From Moraxellaceae bacterium (GTDB lineage Bacteria > Pseudomonadota > Gammaproteobacteria > Pseudomonadales > Moraxellaceae), in contig JACKNZ010000007.1 in assembly GCA_024234595.1 (NCBI GenBank), forward strand, positions 164,644 through 228,643: a stretch of DNA of 64,000 bases, written 5' to 3'. Shown in pieces: positions 1-9,204 of this stretch (position 1 is its first letter; each line of letters starts with the position of its first letter). The notes below the pieces were generated by a model, which saw nothing but the letters and a program-made list of their open reading frames with translations, did no database searches and was not told the origin of the DNA. A program made the position numbers and the translations under genes.

Positions 1-157
1 CGTTAACTATCACCGTGAACATCATTTAATGGCAGGTGTCCCTTATTTTAATTTACCTGTGATGCACCACATGTTGTTAGCCAAGGGTGTGATTGATAAT
101 CCACCTAACTATGTGGATGTGTTGAAGATTGTGAGTGCTAAAAGCCTAAATCATTGA
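1..157 (+). CDS. Fatty acid desaturase family protein, C-terminal fragment
   Basis: The reading frame is open from base 2 and ends at the stop at 155-157, giving the last 51 residues of a protein cut by the window edge. The fragment contains NYHREHHL, which matches the third histidine box (HxxHH) of integral-membrane di-iron fatty acid desaturases, followed by the usual GVPYFNLP stretch. Such enzymes insert double bonds into acyl chains using a di-iron centre bound by three His boxes. Only the last box can be seen, so the substrate and regiospecificity cannot be judged. A related membrane hydroxylase with the same histidine pattern is possible. Confidence 0.75.
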   Translation, partial: VNYHREHHLMAGVPYFNLPVMHHMLLAKGVIDNPPNYVDVLKIVSAKSLNH

Positions 158-199
158 GCCAACGATTACTGAAACAATCTTTAATCGCCTGCGGCTGGC

Positions 200-280
200 C
201 TTACTTTTGTTTCGGCAAAAGTAAGCAAAACCATTTGTGGCGCAGAACTCGGCATCCATGCCTCGAACATGCTGCGCCAC
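200..280. repeat. Two adjacent palindromes (extragenic repeat element)
   Basis: The first is a perfect 10-bp inverted repeat, CTTACTTTTG (200-209) and CAAAAGTAAG (216-225), with a 6-nt loop. The second is a 9-bp inverted repeat, GTGGCGCAG (237-245) and CTGCGCCAC (272-280), enclosing a smaller inner palindrome (GGCATCCATGCC, 251-262). The pair fills the gap between the desaturase stop and the acyl-CoA dehydrogenase gene. There is no T-run, so it resembles a REP-type element more than a classical terminator. Confidence 0.6.
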
Positions 281-352
281 GCCATCCCTGAAATACCCAT
301 TGTAGTTCAAATGGCATACGACATACCAACCGACTAACCGATGGAGTCCACC

Positions 353-2029
353 ATGAATGCCCCTTATTCCCCAAGCCCTGATTATCTTGCTGACACTCAC
401 GAAGTCAATAACGTCAGCCGAGAATTAGTTAATTACAATATGTATTTACAAGACCTTGCCCTACAAGAAGCCCTACATCGTGAAGGCGGTGCCTTGGCTG
501 AGCAAGAATTGATTGAGTTTGGTACATTAGCAGGTTCTGCCGATTATTTAGAACTTGGCCACTTAGCCAATAAATACCCGCCCGAATTTGATACCCATGA
601 TCGCTTTGGTAATCGTGTTGATTTAGCCAAATTTCATCCTGCTTATCATCAATTGATGAAAACGGCGATTGAGCATGGTTTACATGCCTCACCGTGGACG
701 GATAATCGTGCAGGCGCACATGTAATTCGTGCCGCAAAAAACATCTTACAAGGCCAAGTGGAAGCGGGTCATGGCTGCCCGATTACCATGACCTTTGCTG
801 CTGTACCTTCCATTCGTTTGCAACCAGACTTAGCCAAAACGTGGCTGCCATTAATCACCTCGCGTATTTATGACCCGCGCAATGTACCCATTGACCAAAA
901 ACAAGGCGTGACCATTGGTATGGGCATGACTGAAAAACAAGGCGGTTCTGATGTGCGAGCCAATACCACCAAAGCCTATGCTGTTGCCGCTGAAGGTGGT
1001 GGCCAACTCTATAAAATCGTTGGTCATAAATTCTTTTTATCTGCACCCATGTGTGATGCCTTTTTGGTGTTAGCACAAACTCAACGTGGTTTGTCCTGCT
1101 TTTTAGTACCACGCTGGCAAAGCAATGGCCAAAAAAATCCACTGCAAGTGCTCAGACTAAAACGCAAAATGGGTAACGTCTCTAATGCGTCGAGCGAAGT
1201 TGAGTTTCGGGGTGCTGAGGGCTGGATGGTTGGTGAAGAAGGTCGTGGTGTACGTACCATTATTGAAATGGTTAGCATGACCCGTTTTGATTGTATGGTT
1301 GGTTCAAGTGCTGGACAGCGTATGGCGGTTTCCCAAGCCTTACACCACTGCTCTATTCGTGCTGCATTTGGTAAACGTTTAATTGAACAACCGTTAATGC
1401 AAAATGTGCTTGCTGATTTAATTTTGGAATATGAAGGCTCATTGGCCTTTAGTATGCGCATGGCTTATGCCCTAGATCATCGTGATGATACGCATGAAGA
1501 TTTATTGGTGCGTTTAGGCACAGCCGTGGGTAAATATTGGATTTGTAAACGTACACCTAATCACGCTTATGAAGCGATGGAATGTATGGGTGGTAGTGGT
1601 GTGATGGAAGATAGTATTTTCCCCCGTTTATACCGTGAAGCCCCAATTAACGCAATTTGGGAAGGCAGTGGCAATGTCCAATGTTTAGATGTTTTGCGCG
1701 CCATGTACAAAACACCTGCGGTGGTACACGCCTTTTTTGCTGAAATTGGCAAAGCGCAAGCTAAAAACGCACTGTTAGACTCTTTTGTCAGCCAGCTGCA
1801 ACAAGACTTACAACAATTAGCCGATTTTGAATATCGGGCGCGTGATTTGGTTGACCGTTTGGCCTTAGCGTTTCAAGCAGCCCTATTATTACGCCATGCA
1901 CCTGATTATGTCAGCCATGCGTTTTGTGCCTCACGTTTAGGCCAACAAGGCCAACATAATTATGGTTGTTTGCCGCGTGATTGTGATTTAGAGGCGATTA
2001 TTAACAGAGCGTGGCCGCAAATGGTGTAA
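353..2029 (+). CDS. AidB-like acyl-CoA dehydrogenase (isovaleryl-CoA dehydrogenase/AidB subfamily)
   Basis: This is a 558-residue flavoprotein of the acyl-CoA dehydrogenase superfamily, which oxidises acyl-CoA thioesters at the alpha-beta bond. GMGMTEKQGGSDVRANTT in the middle and a C-terminal block with GGSGVMED, PRLYREAPINAIWEGSGN and VQCLDVLRA are typical of the AidB subfamily. Its length is close to that of E. coli AidB (about 540). ATG 353 was preferred over an in-frame ATG at 341 because GGAG at 343-346 sits six bases before it. AidB is tied to the adaptive response to alkylation in E. coli; here no ada-type gene is near, so a role in branched-chain acyl-CoA catabolism is equally possible. 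The family call is firm; the exact substrate is not visible. Confidence 0.85.
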   Translation: MNAPYSPSPDYLADTHEVNNVSRELVNYNMYLQDLALQEALHREGGALAEQELIEFGTLAGSADYLELGHLANKYPPEFDTHDRFGNRVDLAKFHPAYHQLMKTAIEHGLHASPWTDNRAGAHVIRAAKNILQGQVEAGHGCPITMTFAAVPSIRLQPDLAKTWLPLITSRIYDPRNVPIDQKQGVTIGMGMTEKQGGSDVRANTTKAYAVAAEGGGQLYKIVGHKFFLSAPMCDAFLVLAQTQRGLSCFLVPRWQSNGQKNPLQVLRLKRKMGNVSNASSEVEFRGAEGWMVGEEGRGVRTIIEMVSMTRFDCMVGSSAGQRMAVSQALHHCSIRAAFGKRLIEQPLMQNVLADLILEYEGSLAFSMRMAYALDHRDDTHEDLLVRLGTAVGKYWICKRTPNHAYEAMECMGGSGVMEDSIFPRLYREAPINAIWEGSGNVQCLDVLRAMYKTPAVVHAFFAEIGKAQAKNALLDSFVSQLQQDLQQLADFEYRARDLVDRLALAFQAALLLRHAPDYVSHAFCASRLGQQGQHNYGCLPRDCDLEAIINRAWPQMV

Positions 2030-2037
2030 AAATACCC

Positions 2038-2087
2038 TTTCGACTCCGCCCAAGGCAAAAAGCCGAGCTGGTTGAGCGGAGTCGAAA
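2038..2087. repeat. 12-bp inverted repeat between convergent genes
   Basis: TTTCGACTCCGC (2038-2049) and GCGGAGTCGAAA (2076-2087) are perfectly complementary with a 26-nt spacer. The element lies between two convergent stop codons (2029 and 2106), so it may help end both transcripts. It shares the TTCGAC/GTCGAA arm core with the element at 39422-39493. Confidence 0.6.
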
Positions 2088-2105
2088 CCAAGCGAGTAAA
2101 AAAGT

Positions 2106-2882
2106 TTAAGTCGCTGCCAATTTTCCTGCTATCCACACCACACATTGACGTGGTAATAAACGATTAAAAAATGGTAAAGGTTTATTCATTGCGCCTGTCA
2201 CAATCACAGGTTTACCCGCATTTAACGATTTAATAGCACTGGCTGCAACATCTTCCGCAGAATCCATCATTTTAGTAAAAAATGAGCCATTATTACCTGC
2301 AACATCATGGAAAGCTGTTGCTGTTGCACCAGGGCAAACCGCTGTAATTTTAATACCATTGGCTTTTTCTTCATTAGCTAAGGCTTCAGACAAAGATAAA
2401 ACATAGGCTTTAGTAGCGGCATAAGCAGCAAAACGAGGGCAACTTTGAAAAGCAGCAACTGAGGCAATGTTCATAATACGACCTTGTTTGCGCTGACGCA
2501 TGGCTGGCAACACAGCATGGCATAGCTCCGTTAAAGCCACCATATTTAACTGCATCATGCCTTGAATACGTTCTAAAGGCATATCTGTAAATAAATCATT
2601 TACACCAAAGCCTGCATTATTGATTAAGGTATCAATTTCTAAACCCAAGTCTTGTACTGACTTTACTAATTGTTGAGCAGCCCCTACTTGCTCCAAATCT
2701 AAACTAATCACTTCAACACGAATCGGATGAGCTTGCTTTAATTGTTCTGCTAAAGCTTGTAACTTATCGGCACGACGCGCGACTAACACTAAGGCTTGTT
2801 GCTCTTGAGCAGCTAATTGTTTGGCTAACTGCTCACCAATACCACTTGATGCGCCAGTAATGACGGTTGCTAAATTTGACAT
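2106..2882 (-). CDS. SDR family NAD(P)-dependent oxidoreductase
   Basis: This is a 258-residue classical short-chain dehydrogenase with a single Rossmann fold. The cofactor motif TGASSGIG lies at about residues 9-16, the NNAG motif stabilising the central sheet near residue 90, and the catalytic YxxxK as YAATK near residue 154, preceded by the expected Ser region (NIASVAAF). Length is typical of classical SDRs. An arginine after the glycine motif region (VARRADK) suggests NADPH preference, which is inference. The gene is alone, convergent with the acyl-CoA dehydrogenase and divergent from the Uma2 gene. The substrate cannot be deduced. Confidence 0.85.
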   Translation of the reverse strand: MSNLATVITGASSGIGEQLAKQLAAQEQQALVLVARRADKLQALAEQLKQAHPIRVEVISLDLEQVGAAQQLVKSVQDLGLEIDTLINNAGFGVNDLFTDMPLERIQGMMQLNMVALTELCHAVLPAMRQRKQGRIMNIASVAAFQSCPRFAAYAATKAYVLSLSEALANEEKANGIKITAVCPGATATAFHDVAGNNGSFFTKMMDSAEDVAASAIKSLNAGKPVIVTGAMNKPLPFFNRLLPRQCVVWIAGKLAAT

Positions 2883-3057
2883 GTTGATTTTCTCTCTGTT
2901 GTGTAGTTGATGTGGCTATATTATTCTATATTTCGACAATTATCAAACTATAAAATCATCAAACTGAGTAACAGTTGGCATTATTTAATTTTTCAGTATA
3001 GCCAATGATTATTTGCTAAAATCAAAACATTCCACAGCAAACAAGTAGAGTTTACAC

Positions 3058-3645
3058 ATGGCTACCAGCGCACAAAAACTTACTTTTATCAGCGAAGATG
3101 ATTATTTAGCAGGCGAAAAAATTTCTGACATCAAATATGAATATATCGATGGTGATGTATATGCCATGTCTGGTGCCAGTAATAATCATAATTTGATTGC
3201 TGGCAATGTCTTTTTAGCTTTTGCCAACCATCTTAAAAAGCAACCATGTCGTCCCTACATATCCGATATGAAAGTAAAAATTGGCAGTAGATATTTTTAT
3301 CCTGATGTGATTGTTGATTGCTCCAACCTCACAGGTGACAGTTATTTTACTGAGCAACCCAAAATCTTGGTCGAGGTGCTGTCTAAATCAACACGACGTA
3401 TGGATGAGACCACTAAACGTATGAATTATATGCAAATTCCGAGTTTGCAAGAATATATTTTGATTGAACAAGATTTTGTCGATGTAGAAATTATTAGACG
3501 CGAAACAGGTTGGTTATCAGAGCATTATTTTTTAGGTGATGAACTGACTCTTTCATCGATTGGGCTGACATTAACTGTGGAAGATATTTATGAACGTGTA
3601 CAAAACAACGATGTAAAAGAATGGTTAGAAAGCCAGCAAGAGTGA
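3058..3645 (+). CDS. Uma2 family endonuclease (DUF820, PD-(D/E)XK fold)
   Basis: The 195-residue protein matches the Uma2/DUF820 family in layout: an N-terminal EYIDGDVYAMSGAS block, a central FYPDVIVDCS strand carrying the acidic residue of the PD-(D/E)XK core, then PKILVEVLSKSTRRMDE with the E-V-L version of the ExK element, and LQEYILIEQD towards the end. Members are widespread in cyanobacteria and in some proteobacteria, usually as scattered paralogues with unclear biological roles. It sits directly upstream of the type I restriction-modification operon but has a separate 101-bp gap, so co-transcription is not shown. The start ATG has a weak AAGTAGAG site upstream. Confidence 0.8.
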   Translation: MATSAQKLTFISEDDYLAGEKISDIKYEYIDGDVYAMSGASNNHNLIAGNVFLAFANHLKKQPCRPYISDMKVKIGSRYFYPDVIVDCSNLTGDSYFTEQPKILVEVLSKSTRRMDETTKRMNYMQIPSLQEYILIEQDFVDVEIIRRETGWLSEHYFLGDELTLSSIGLTLTVEDIYERVQNNDVKEWLESQQE

Positions 3646-3746
3646 CGGTCTTGGAACTATCATATGAATTTACTAGATGACCCTTTTAACACAATCAACA
3701 CACTGCTATCACTAATATAATAAAATCATGAAACGAGGGTACTATC

Positions 3747-6545
3747 ATGACTCCCGAAGCCAAGGCACGGCAACAAATTGACCAGAAGCTCCAACAAGCA
3801 GGCTGGATTGTTCAAGACATGAAAAAAATAAACCTAGGTACGAGCTTAGGGGTTGCAGTACGCGAATATCCCACAGACTCAGGGCCAGCCGATTATGTGC
3901 TGTTTGTTGACCGTCAGGCCGTTGGAGTGATTGAAGCCAAAAAAGATGAATCTATTCTTACCGCTGTGGAAGAGCAAACCGAACGTTATGCCACCAGTCA
4001 ATTAAAGTGGCGTAAAGATACAACCCCACTTCCTTTTTTATTTGAAAGTACAGGCTTAATTACCCGCTTTACTGATGGTCGCGACCCTGCCCCGCGCTCG
4101 CGTGAGATTTTTCACTTTTTTAAGCCTGAGACTTTGGCTAAATGGTATGGCGAGGCCAATACCTTACGTTATCGTTTAGCCAATCTGATGACCAATTTAT
4201 CCGTTTTGAATTTACGCGATTGCCAAGTCAGTGCCGTCACAGGTTTAGAGCAATCCTTAGCCACCAACAAGCCGCGTGCTTTGGTACACATGGCTACGGG
4301 GGCAGGAAAAACTTTTACTGCTATTACTGCCGTTTATCGCTTGTTAAAATTTGGTGGCGCAAAACGCATTTTATTTTTGGTGGATACGCGCAATTTAGGC
4401 AAACAAGCACATCAAGAGTTTATGGCTTATTCGCCGCCAGACGATGGCCGAAAATTTACTGAGTTATATAACGTGCAACGCCTTGCTTCTAGCAATATCG
4501 ACCCACACGCACAAGTGTGTATTTCGACCATTCAACGGATGTATTCTATTTTATCGGGTGAGCCTATTGATGACTCTGCCGAAGACATTTCACTCAGCGA
4601 ACTTAAACAAAATGAGCAGCAAGCCAAATTAGTGCGCTATAACAGCAATATTCCCATAGAAACCTTCGACTTTATTATTATCGATGAGTGTCATCGCTCG
4701 ATTTATAACTTATGGAAACAGGTGCTTGATTATTTTGACAGCTTTTTAATTGGTTTAACCGCCACACCTGATAAACGTACCTTTGGCTTTTTTAACGAAA
4801 ATATTGTTGCCGAATATACCTACGAGCAATCGGTGGTTGATGGCGTGAATGTTGGTTATGACGTGTATGTGATTGAAACCGAAATTACCCAAAAAGGCTC
4901 CGAAGTTAAAGCTAAAGAGTGGATTGACCATCGAGACCGCCTGACACGAAAAAAACGATGGAATCAATTAGATGAGGATGTGTTATATACAGGCAAAGAA
5001 CTGGATCGTTCAGTAGTGAATCTAAGCCAAATTCGCCAAGTCATTTTAGCCATGAAAAATGCTATAGAAACGGTGATTTATCCGCAACGAAAAGAAGTCC
5101 CCAAAACGCTCATTTTTGCTAAAACCGATAGTCATGCCGATGATATTGTGCAAATTGTTCGTGAGGTTTATGGACTGGGCAACGCTTTTTGTAAAAAGGT
5201 GACGTATAACGCCGAAATAGATGCTCAAACCAAGAAAAAAGATGATACCGACCAAATCCTGTCGAGCTTTCGTAACGACTACAACCCACGTATTGCCGTT
5301 ACCGTTGATATGATTGCCACAGGCACAGACGTTAAACCTTTAGAAGTATTGCTGTTTATGCGTGACGTGCGTAGCAAGGGTTATTATGAGCAAATGAAAG
5401 GACGCGGTGTTCGTAGTTTAAGCGCAGATGATTTAAAACGTGTGAGCAATAGTGCCGATAGTGCCAAAACACGCTTTGTGTTGATTGATGCCGTTGGCGT
5501 AGAAAAAACGCTAAAAACCGAAAGTCGTCCCTTAGAAAGCAAACCCTCACTGAGCCTAAAAGACTTATTACAAGGTGTAGCGATTGGCCATCGGGATGAT
5601 GATACAGTGTTGTCATTGGTGAATCGTTTGGTGCGTTTAAACAAACAACTGGACGAAAAGGCGCAAGCACGCATCAAAAAAATCTCAGGCGGTATTGAGT
5701 TAGCACAATTAGCGAAGTCGTTAATGACGGCTTTAGACCCAGACCAAATTATTGCCACCGCGCTGGCTACCGCTAAAGCCCAAGGCATTACCCGCAGTGA
5801 AGATACGCTCACCGAAGCCGAAATGAGTGCGGCGCGTAACCAACGGGTGACCGCAGCGTGTGTGCCGTTTGATAATCCTGAATTACGCGAGGCCATAGAA
5901 GGCGCACGCCGTGAACGTGAGCAATTGATTGACCATGTTAACTTAGATCAAGTGGTTTTTTCGGGGTTTAGTGAGCAAGCCGAAGCCGAGGCGCAAAAAG
6001 TCATTTTGTCCTTTAGTGACTATATTCAACAACATAAAAACGAAATCTTGGCCTTGAGCTTTTTTTATCAGCAGCCTTATCAGCGACAGCCATTAACTTT
6101 TGAGATGTTGCAAGAGTTACATGAGCAGTTAAGTCGTCCCCCTCTTATACTCACCACTGAGCGTTTGTGGAGTGCTTATGCGCGGGTGCAGGCTTCGCAG
6201 GTGAAAGGGGCAAATAGTCAACGTCAACTAACCGATTTGATTGCTTTGGTGCGGTTTGCAATAGGTTTGGATGGTGAGCTTAGGCCATTTAGTGAGCAGG
6301 TGGATAAGCGTTTTCAGGAGTGGATTTTTAGGCATAATGCACAGCGCAGTACGGCTTTTAGTGTGGAGCAAACGGAGTGGTTACGGATGATGAAAAATCA
6401 TATTGCGTCCAGTTGTGGTATTGAGCGTGATGATTTTGGGTATGCGGAGTTTGCGAATAAAGGGGGCTTGCAAAAGGTGTGGGCTTTGTTTGGTAAGGAG
6501 TTGGATGTGGTGATGGGTGAGATGAATCGGGAGTTAGTGGCGTGA
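3747..6545 (+). CDS. hsdR: Type I restriction enzyme R subunit (HsdR, EcoEI-like)
   Basis: HsdR is the ATP-driven translocase and nuclease subunit of type I restriction-modification complexes. In this 932-residue protein the N-terminal nuclease domain shows PADYVLF (D49) and VIEAKK (E63, K65), a PD-(D/E)XK site. The helicase core follows with Walker A ATGAGKT (183-189), the DECH box (313-316) and GLTATP (336-341). A C-terminal EcoEI-type domain occupies the last ~350 residues. GAGGG lies nine bases before the ATG. A TATAAT at 3716-3721 could be the promoter -10 box, but no good -35 is seen. The stop overlaps the hsdS start by 4 nt. From about 6140 codon choice drifts to G-ending codons, hinting at a recombination joint. 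All expected catalytic motifs are intact. Confidence 0.95.
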   Translation: MTPEAKARQQIDQKLQQAGWIVQDMKKINLGTSLGVAVREYPTDSGPADYVLFVDRQAVGVIEAKKDESILTAVEEQTERYATSQLKWRKDTTPLPFLFESTGLITRFTDGRDPAPRSREIFHFFKPETLAKWYGEANTLRYRLANLMTNLSVLNLRDCQVSAVTGLEQSLATNKPRALVHMATGAGKTFTAITAVYRLLKFGGAKRILFLVDTRNLGKQAHQEFMAYSPPDDGRKFTELYNVQRLASSNIDPHAQVCISTIQRMYSILSGEPIDDSAEDISLSELKQNEQQAKLVRYNSNIPIETFDFIIIDECHRSIYNLWKQVLDYFDSFLIGLTATPDKRTFGFFNENIVAEYTYEQSVVDGVNVGYDVYVIETEITQKGSEVKAKEWIDHRDRLTRKKRWNQLDEDVLYTGKELDRSVVNLSQIRQVILAMKNAIETVIYPQRKEVPKTLIFAKTDSHADDIVQIVREVYGLGNAFCKKVTYNAEIDAQTKKKDDTDQILSSFRNDYNPRIAVTVDMIATGTDVKPLEVLLFMRDVRSKGYYEQMKGRGVRSLSADDLKRVSNSADSAKTRFVLIDAVGVEKTLKTESRPLESKPSLSLKDLLQGVAIGHRDDDTVLSLVNRLVRLNKQLDEKAQARIKKISGGIELAQLAKSLMTALDPDQIIATALATAKAQGITRSEDTLTEAEMSAARNQRVTAACVPFDNPELREAIEGARREREQLIDHVNLDQVVFSGFSEQAEAEAQKVILSFSDYIQQHKNEILALSFFYQQPYQRQPLTFEMLQELHEQLSRPPLILTTERLWSAYARVQASQVKGANSQRQLTDLIALVRFAIGLDGELRPFSEQVDKRFQEWIFRHNAQRSTAFSVEQTEWLRMMKNHIASSCGIERDDFGYAEFANKGGLQKVWALFGKELDVVMGEMNRELVA

Positions 6546-8026
6546 GTGATTACCCTAAGAGTTGGCAAGTTATTCGTTTATCAGAAGCTATTTTTATTCA
6601 AAAAGGTAAAAAACCATTTGATTTAGGTTCTAAAAGTGACGTAAGAAATACGCCATATATTAATATAGCAGCCTTTGAAACTGGTGTAATTGCAGAATAT
6701 GCACCCGCACAAAATATTCCATATTGTCAGCCAGCAGACACTCTACTCGTTTGGGATGGAGCAAGGGCTGGACTATCAGGAAGAGGCGCAAATGGCTATA
6801 TTGGCTCTACCTTAGCAAAAATCACATCTGATATAGCAAAGCCTGATTATCTTTTTTATTTTATACAATCTAAATATCACTTTTTAAATACACAAACAAA
6901 AGGTGTAGGTATCCCTCATATTAATCCTACAGTTTTAGGTAATTTAGAGTTTCCGATACCTCCACAAGCCGAACAAACCCGCATTGTCGAAAAACTAGAA
7001 GAGCTGCTAACCGACCTCGACACAGGCGTTAACGAGCTAAAAACCGCACAAAAAAAACTCACCCAATATCGCCAGTCTTTACTTAAAGCAGCCGTAGAAG
7101 GCGCACTCACCGCAGAATGGCGCACCCAAAATACCCCAAGTGAATCAGGCGGCCAACTATTAGAACGCATACTCAAAGAACGCCGCGCTCGTTGGGAGCA
7201 AAAACAATTAGAGAAATTTAACGAACAAGGCAAAACACCGCCTAAAGATTGGCAAAAAAAATATGTAGAACCTGTGCAGCCTGATACAACGGGATTGATG
7301 GAGTTGCCAAAGGGGTGGGTTTGGACATCTATTGGGCAGAGCTTTAACGTTGCTGTTGGTGCTACTCCTAGTCGCAAAGAGTCTACTTATTGGAATGGGG
7401 ATATTCCTTGGGTTAGCTCTGGTGAAGTACGATTTACGAACATAAGAGACACTAAAGAAAAAATTTCTGTGGATGGCCTAAAAAATAGTAGTACGAATAT
7501 CAATCCTATTGGAAGTGTTCTATTGGGTATGATTGGCGAGGGTAAAACTAGAGGCCAAGTATCAATACTAGATATTGAAGCAGCCAACAATCAAAATTGT
7601 GCAGCTATTTGGGTTTCAGAAACTGATATACCTTCGGAATATGTTTACTACTGGTTATGGTCTAGGTACGAAGAAACTCGTAAAGGTAGTAGTGGCAATA
7701 ACCAACCCGCACTAAACAAATCAATTGTTGAAAAAATTCCTATGCCATTACCACCTCTAATGGAGTTAGAGCAATTGACTCAACTACTAAATATTGCCCT
7801 TGATGGAATAGCTAATCAAGAGAAGTTTATTGAACATTCTCTCAAACAATCCGCCGCCCAACGTAAAAACATCCTCAAAGCCGCCTTTAGTGGCCAACTT
7901 GTACCCCAAAACCCCAACGACGAACCCGCTAGCGTTTTACTAGAGCGCATCAAAGCCGAAAGAGCAAAACAAGAAAAACTGCCTAAAAAAATAAATACGC
8001 AAAAAACAAAAGAGGCCAACACATGA
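6542..8026 (+). CDS. hsdS: Type I restriction-modification specificity subunit (HsdS)
   Basis: HsdS recognises the split DNA target and bridges the M and R subunits. The 494 residues show the standard twofold plan: target recognition domain 1 (about 1-140), a central conserved coiled region (about 141-190, PPQAEQTRIVEKLEELL and LKAAVEGALTAEW), target recognition domain 2 (about 250-395), and a second conserved helical region (PPLMELEQL, then LKAAFSGQLVP). The start is GTG, overlapping the hsdR stop by 4 nt (GTGA), so translation is coupled. Both recognition domains are visibly AT-richer than the conserved repeats, as expected for exchanged specificity segments. The target sequence cannot be read from the protein. 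Confidence 0.95.
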   Translation: MSDYPKSWQVIRLSEAIFIQKGKKPFDLGSKSDVRNTPYINIAAFETGVIAEYAPAQNIPYCQPADTLLVWDGARAGLSGRGANGYIGSTLAKITSDIAKPDYLFYFIQSKYHFLNTQTKGVGIPHINPTVLGNLEFPIPPQAEQTRIVEKLEELLTDLDTGVNELKTAQKKLTQYRQSLLKAAVEGALTAEWRTQNTPSESGGQLLERILKERRARWEQKQLEKFNEQGKTPPKDWQKKYVEPVQPDTTGLMELPKGWVWTSIGQSFNVAVGATPSRKESTYWNGDIPWVSSGEVRFTNIRDTKEKISVDGLKNSSTNINPIGSVLLGMIGEGKTRGQVSILDIEAANNQNCAAIWVSETDIPSEYVYYWLWSRYEETRKGSSGNNQPALNKSIVEKIPMPLPPLMELEQLTQLLNIALDGIANQEKFIEHSLKQSAAQRKNILKAAFSGQLVPQNPNDEPASVLLERIKAERAKQEKLPKKINTQKTKEANT

Positions 8027-9204
8027 TTCGCACCATTCACATTAACGACTTTAAATCCATCGTCGAACAACCCATTGAATTAGGGCGCGTTAATTGTTTG
8101 ATTGGTGCAAATGGCTCAGGCAAAAGCAATATATTAGAAGCCATTGGCGTACTCAGTGCCGCCGCCAATGGCCGCGTTGATGACGAATCGCTGATGCGGC
8201 GCGGTGTACGCGTAGGCACACCCAGCTTATTTAAAAGCTCGTTTGAAACAGCAAAAACCTCCCCCCAAATCACGTTAAGTGCTACAGGTGATACACACGA
8301 AGAATACAGTGTCTCGTTATTAAACCCACTGGAAAACCCAAACCCCGCATGGAATTTTAAAACCGAACTGCTCTCTAACGGAGTTGAGAAAATATTTTCA
8401 CGGGGAATGCGTAGTCCCGATATGAACTTACAAAAGGATAGAGGCTTAGCTGCACTGAAAATAATTGACCTTGCAGCCACTAACCCAGCTGCTCAACTGA
8501 TACAACAACTCCAAAATTATGCGATTTACTCGCCTAATACGCCTGCCATGCGCGGCATTGTCACCGATCCGCAATCCCGAGACCCGATTGGTTTAGCAGG
8601 CGGACGGCTGGCCGAAGGTTTTGCCGATTTGCGTAAAAACTTACTGGATAAAAACGAAGACTTGCTAGATAGTGTCTTTGAATTAATTGATTGGGTGGCA
8701 GAGATAGAAACCAGCCATCCTTCGAGTGCTATTTTGTCGTCTTCTGTGCCAAGTACAAAATACGTCTTAAAATTTACCGACCGTTTTATGCGTAAAAACC
8801 GCAATACACTTACAGCCTATGATGCCAGCGAAGGCGCGTTATACGTGCTGTTTTGCGCCTTATTGTGCCTAGCCCCCAATGCACCAAAAATATTCGCCAT
8901 TGATAACTTAGATCAAGCCTTAAACCCCAAATTAGTTGCACGACTAACTAGCAAATTGGCCACATGGCTAACAGTTGCTGACCCACAACGACAATTATTA
9001 TTTACTGCGCATAATCCTGCTGTGCTAGATGGCCTAGATTTAACCGATGATGAAGTCCGTTTATTTGCCGTCGAACGCAACAATAAGGGTTATACCGAAG
9101 TCAGACGCATTAAACCGTCAAACGAATTATTAGCCCTTAACGAAAATTATCCGCTATCACGTTTGTGGCTAATGGGTCGCTTGGGAGCAATCCCGAATGT
9201 CTAA
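8023..9204 (+). CDS. ABC/SMC-like AAA family ATPase embedded in the type I RM operon
   Basis: This 393-residue ATPase has the head-domain plan of RecF/SMC/OLD-type ATPases (AAA_21-like). Walker A is GANGSGKS (28-35), the signature is SEGAL (269-273), a Walker B-like strand is KIFAIDNLDQALNP (289-302), and the H-loop is TAHNP (H330). The usual catalytic Glu after the Walker B Asp (IDE) is Asn here (D294-N295). The middle lacks a long coiled coil. It overlaps hsdS by 4 nt (ATGA) and the next gene by 8 nt. ATPases of this kind act with a separate TOPRIM or nuclease partner in anti-phage systems such as PARIS (AriA/AriB) or as single OLD proteins; which of these it resembles most cannot be decided by eye. 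The fold is confident, the function inferred. Confidence 0.85.
   Translation: MIRTIHINDFKSIVEQPIELGRVNCLIGANGSGKSNILEAIGVLSAAANGRVDDESLMRRGVRVGTPSLFKSSFETAKTSPQITLSATGDTHEEYSVSLLNPLENPNPAWNFKTELLSNGVEKIFSRGMRSPDMNLQKDRGLAALKIIDLAATNPAAQLIQQLQNYAIYSPNTPAMRGIVTDPQSRDPIGLAGGRLAEGFADLRKNLLDKNEDLLDSVFELIDWVAEIETSHPSSAILSSSVPSTKYVLKFTDRFMRKNRNTLTAYDASEGALYVLFCALLCLAPNAPKIFAIDNLDQALNPKLVARLTSKLATWLTVADPQRQLLFTAHNPAVLDGLDLTDDEVRLFAVERNNKGYTEVRRIKPSNELLALNENYPLSRLWLMGRLGAIPNV

Noticed and set aside
3664..3720. An 18-codon ORF (MNLLDDPF...) upstream of hsdR
   Set aside because: No ribosome site and no known leader-peptide pattern; too short to support.
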